Below, one piece after another: positions 4,585 to 6,302 of a stretch of DNA of 6,302 nt; the stretch's first letter is position 1; every line of letters starts with the position of its first letter. The DNA is from an uncultured Sphingosinicella sp. GTDB lineage: Bacteria > Pseudomonadota > Alphaproteobacteria > Sphingomonadales > Sphingomonadaceae. The translations under genes were made by a program, and so were the position numbers. Location: assembly GCA_946886275.1 (NCBI GenBank), contig CAMPIH010000138.1, positions 1 through 6,302 of the forward strand, in the 5' to 3' direction. Under the pieces are notes generated by a model. The model was not told the DNA's origin. It did no database searches and saw only the letters and a list, made by a program, of their open reading frames with translations.

Positions 4585-5802
4585 CTATTCGATAGCGACC
4601 GGATGGACGGCGAAGCCCTGCTCGTGAAGCGTGTCGACCAGCCGTCGGATCGCCGCCGCGTCGCGAGCCTCGCATTCGACGTCGATCGCCGCATCCTTGG
4701 CCGGAAGGCTTGTGAAGATTCGCTGGTGATGGACCTCGACGATGTTCACCTGATGCTCGCTGAACTGCGCCATGACGGCGGCCAGCGCCCCCGGCCGATC
4801 CTGGAGCTGGATCCGAAGCCGGGTCATCCGGCCGGACCGGGCAAGGTCCCTCAAAAGGACGTTGGCGAGGAGATGGGTGTCGATATTTCCGCCCGACAAG
4901 ATGAGGCCGACCTTGCGCCCCCGGAACCGATCCTGATCGGCGATCAAGGCGGCGAGGCCGACCGCTGCGGCGCCCTCGACGACGGTCCGCTGGGTTCGGG
5001 CGAGAAGCCCGATCGAATGTTCGATGTCGCGCTCGGCGACGAGCAATATGTCGTCGACGATGTGGTTGATGATGCCCGAGGTGAGCATGCCCGGCGCCTT
5101 GACCGCGATACCCTCGGCGATCGTGTCGCCGGCGCAGGGCAGATCCTGGCGAGCGAACTTGGCGTACATGCTGGGATAGAGCTCGGCCTGGACGCCGATG
5201 ATCTGGATTTCGGGGCGAAGCGCCTTGGCGGCGATCCCGATCCCGGAGACGAGCCCACCGCCGCCGATCGGGACGAACAGGGTGTCGAGTTCAGGCGCGT
5301 CGGCAAGCAGCTCGAGCGCCACCGTGCCCTGGCCGGCGATCACCTCGAGATCGTCGAACGGGTGGACGAAGGTGAGGCCGCGGCTGTCCGCAAGCCGGAG
5401 GGCCTCGGCATAGGCCTCGTCGAAGATCTCGCCGTGAAGGACGACTTCGGCGCCATGGCTCTCGGTCTGGCTCACCTTCACGATCGGGGTCGATTCCGGC
5501 ATGACGATGACCACCGGAACGCCGAGCCGGCGGGCATGATAAGCGACCGCCTGGCTGTGATTGCCGGCGGAGGCGGCGATGACCCCGCGAGCCCTCGTCG
5601 ACTCGTCCATCAGGAGCAATTTGTTGAGCGCTCCGCGCTCCTTGTAGGCGCCGGTATGCTGGAGATTTTCGAATTTCAGCCAGACGCCTGCGCCGACAAG
5701 GTCGGACAAGGCCCGGCTCGGCAGGGTCGGGGTTCGAAGCACCGCACCGGCGATCCGATCCGCGGCGGCTTCGATCTCGGGAAGGCCGATCGGCAGGCTC
5801 AT
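4585..5802 (-). CDS. ilvA: Threonine ammonia-lyase (PLP) with C-terminal ACT domain
   Basis: This enzyme deaminates L-threonine to 2-oxobutanoate and ammonia, the entry step to isoleucine synthesis. The 405-residue protein has a fold-type II PLP catalytic domain (about 1-320). Lys54 in TGAYKERGALN is the expected PLP Schiff-base lysine. ASAGNHSQAVA (77-87) is the substrate loop, PIGGGGLVSG (178-187) the phosphate-binding glycine loop, and LSGGNID (302-308) the cofactor-ring contact. A single ACT domain follows (about 326-401, with QDRPGALAAVMAQF), suggesting allosteric control by an amino acid. This layout fits the medium-length one-ACT subfamily (about 400 residues), not the 510-residue two-ACT E. 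coli IlvA. The frame is open to 5994, but homology begins at MSLPIGLPEIEAAADRI (ATG at 5802). The upstream extension is low-complexity and would overlap the divergent amidohydrolase start. The ribosome site before 5802 is weak. A catabolic role, or serine dehydratase activity, remains possible. Confidence 0.92.
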   Translation of the reverse strand: MSLPIGLPEIEAAADRIAGAVLRTPTLPSRALSDLVGAGVWLKFENLQHTGAYKERGALNKLLLMDESTRARGVIAASAGNHSQAVAYHARRLGVPVVIVMPESTPIVKVSQTESHGAEVVLHGEIFDEAYAEALRLADSRGLTFVHPFDDLEVIAGQGTVALELLADAPELDTLFVPIGGGGLVSGIGIAAKALRPEIQIIGVQAELYPSMYAKFARQDLPCAGDTIAEGIAVKAPGMLTSGIINHIVDDILLVAERDIEHSIGLLARTQRTVVEGAAAVGLAALIADQDRFRGRKVGLILSGGNIDTHLLANVLLRDLARSGRMTRLRIQLQDRPGALAAVMAQFSEHQVNIVEVHHQRIFTSLPAKDAAIDVECEARDAAAIRRLVDTLHEQGFAVHPVAIE

Positions 5803-5911
5803 CGGCGGCGGTCTAGAGCCTGGTCTGCGCAATTGGAAGCATCGTGATCGCCCGAGCAGGACCGGCTCTCGACTCTGGCGCAGCCGGCAAACAGGCCCTA
5901 TCGCCGGGCCG
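5803..5911. other. Divergent promoter region (threonine ammonia-lyase gene / amidohydrolase gene)
   Basis: These 109 bases lie between two divergent starts and must contain both promoters if each gene is transcribed on its own. I see no strong -35/-10 pair on either strand. A TTCCAA/TAGACC pair with 17-base spacing on the minus strand is only a poor match. Neither gene has a good Shine-Dalgarno site here, so weak or leader-independent initiation is possible. Confidence 0.35.
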
Positions 5912-6302
5912 ATGAAGAAGCTTCTCCTGTTGCTGGCCGTCCTGTTCCTCGGCGCCAGCCCCGCTTTCGCCGACCTGCTCGTCGACAATGTCAACGGCTA
6001 CACGCTTCGCGACGACGGGCGGCTGGTCCAGTTCAACGGCATGCTCGTCGGCGAGGACGGCCGGGTGAAGCAGCTCTATAGCGGCCGCGAGCGGCGGCCG
6101 GAGCGGCCGCGTTACCGGCTCGACGGACGCGGCCGGACCCTGATCCCCGGCCTGATCGACGCTCACGGCCACGTCCTCGGACTCGGCTTCAACGCGATCC
6201 TTCTCGACCTGTCAGACACCAACTCGCTTCAGGAGGCGCAACGGCGAATCGCCGAATATGCCGCCGCCAATCCGACGCCGCGCTGGATCGTCGGCCGCGG
6301 CT
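5912..6302 (+). CDS. Exported amidohydrolase-family protein, 3'-truncated by window edge
   Basis: The 130 visible residues begin with a signal peptide, MKKLLLLLAVLFLGASPAFA, with likely signal peptidase I cleavage after Ala20. There is no lipobox cysteine. A small N-terminal beta-domain follows (DLLVDNVNGYTL...FNGMLVGEDGRV), then TLIPGLIDAHGHVLGLG with His85 and His87. This is the metal-binding HxH motif at the first strand of the amidohydrolase TIM barrel, in the arrangement typical of the YtcJ-like (Amidohydro_3) branch. The remaining metal ligands (carboxylated Lys, two His, Asp) would lie beyond the window. The product is predicted to hydrolyse a C-N bond of an unknown substrate in the periplasm. 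The ATG at 5912 is chosen because it opens directly into the signal peptide; the ribosome site is weak. The gene is divergent from the threonine ammonia-lyase gene with 109 bases between. A GC-rich repeat with two GCGGCCGC copies lies inside it at 6080-6111. Confidence 0.88.
   Translation, partial: MKKLLLLLAVLFLGASPAFADLLVDNVNGYTLRDDGRLVQFNGMLVGEDGRVKQLYSGRERRPERPRYRLDGRGRTLIPGLIDAHGHVLGLGFNAILLDLSDTNSLQEAQRRIAEYAAANPTPRWIVGRG
6080..6111. repeat. Short GC-only repeat inside the amidohydrolase gene
   Basis: AGCGGCCGCG occurs at 6080-6089 and again at 6102-6111, with more GCGGCC-like sequence between. Each copy contains the self-complementary GCGGCCGC, so hairpins and cruciforms are possible. 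The encoded stretch (SGRERRPERPR) is an Arg/Pro/Glu-rich surface loop between beta strands. It is probably a product of codon composition in a loop under weak constraint. Confidence 0.55.

Noticed and set aside
4467..4595. A 42-residue basic plus-strand frame in the gap between the threonine ammonia-lyase gene and bpt
   Set aside because: No Shine-Dalgarno site, Arg-rich composition expected by chance in GC-rich DNA, and an end overlapping the dehydratase stop. It does not match DUF1127 or another small-protein family I know.
4519..5847. A 442-residue open frame on the plus strand, antisense to the threonine ammonia-lyase gene
   Set aside because: It mirrors the dehydratase coding strand, is rich in Asp, Arg and Gly as antisense frames of GC-rich genes are, shows no known motif, and has no ribosome site. 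The minus-strand frame has full catalytic motifs.
5803..5994. N-terminal extension of the threonine ammonia-lyase to 5994
   Set aside because: The 64 extra residues do not resemble the family, and they would overlap the signal-peptide region of the divergent amidohydrolase. Homology begins at 5802.
5813..6172. A 119-residue minus-strand frame across the amidohydrolase start
   Set aside because: It is antisense to a frame with a clear signal peptide and HxH motif, and has no recognised family.

Overview
The window is a GC-rich, densely coded stretch of bacterial chromosome. It most likely comes from an alphaproteobacterium of the Sphingomonadales (Sphingomonas and relatives). This rests on the codon composition, a DUF3297 protein, an aspartate/glutamate leucyltransferase with a proteobacterial-type sequence, a PilZ protein with a possible CtrA box, and the general character of the proteins. 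The placement is inference, because no species marker such as 16S rRNA is present. I see no mobile element, CRISPR array, phage gene or clear sign of horizontal transfer.

Layout, left to right. (1) The 3' part of a ferredoxin/rubredoxin-type NAD(P)H:FAD reductase (+) is cut by the left edge and ends at 1096. (2) An NhaA Na+/H+ antiporter (-) runs tail-to-tail with it, sharing 14 bases. (3) A tRNA-Gly(UCC) with an encoded CCA end (+, 2474-2547) is transcribed away from nhaA, with a likely promoter just upstream. (4) A tandem PilZ-domain protein (-, 2583-3209) is a probable c-di-GMP receptor. Its upstream region carries a near-consensus CtrA box. (5) A small DUF3297 protein (+, 3391-3648) follows. 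(6) bpt (-, 3672-4430), an N-degron leucyltransferase, starts at TTG. (7) A threonine ammonia-lyase with a C-terminal ACT domain (-, 4585-5802) lies upstream of bpt in the same orientation, 154 bases away. (8) The 5' part of an exported amidohydrolase (+, from 5912) is divergent from the dehydratase gene and cut by the right edge.

The genes look like unrelated housekeeping and environmental-response units, not one pathway. They cover electron transfer to a ferredoxin, Na+/pH homeostasis, glycine decoding, second-messenger sensing, protein turnover through the N-degron pathway, branched-chain amino-acid synthesis and periplasmic hydrolysis. Convergent pairs are packed very tightly (14-base overlap, 35-base gap, 23-base gap), with no recognisable intrinsic terminators between them. 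Long open frames antisense to nhaA and to the dehydratase gene are composition shadows.

I found no clear new multi-gene system. The points most worth a second look are the PilZ protein with a CtrA-like site, the nhaA leader, the U-U mismatch in the tRNA anticodon stem, and the uncharacterised DUF3297 protein.
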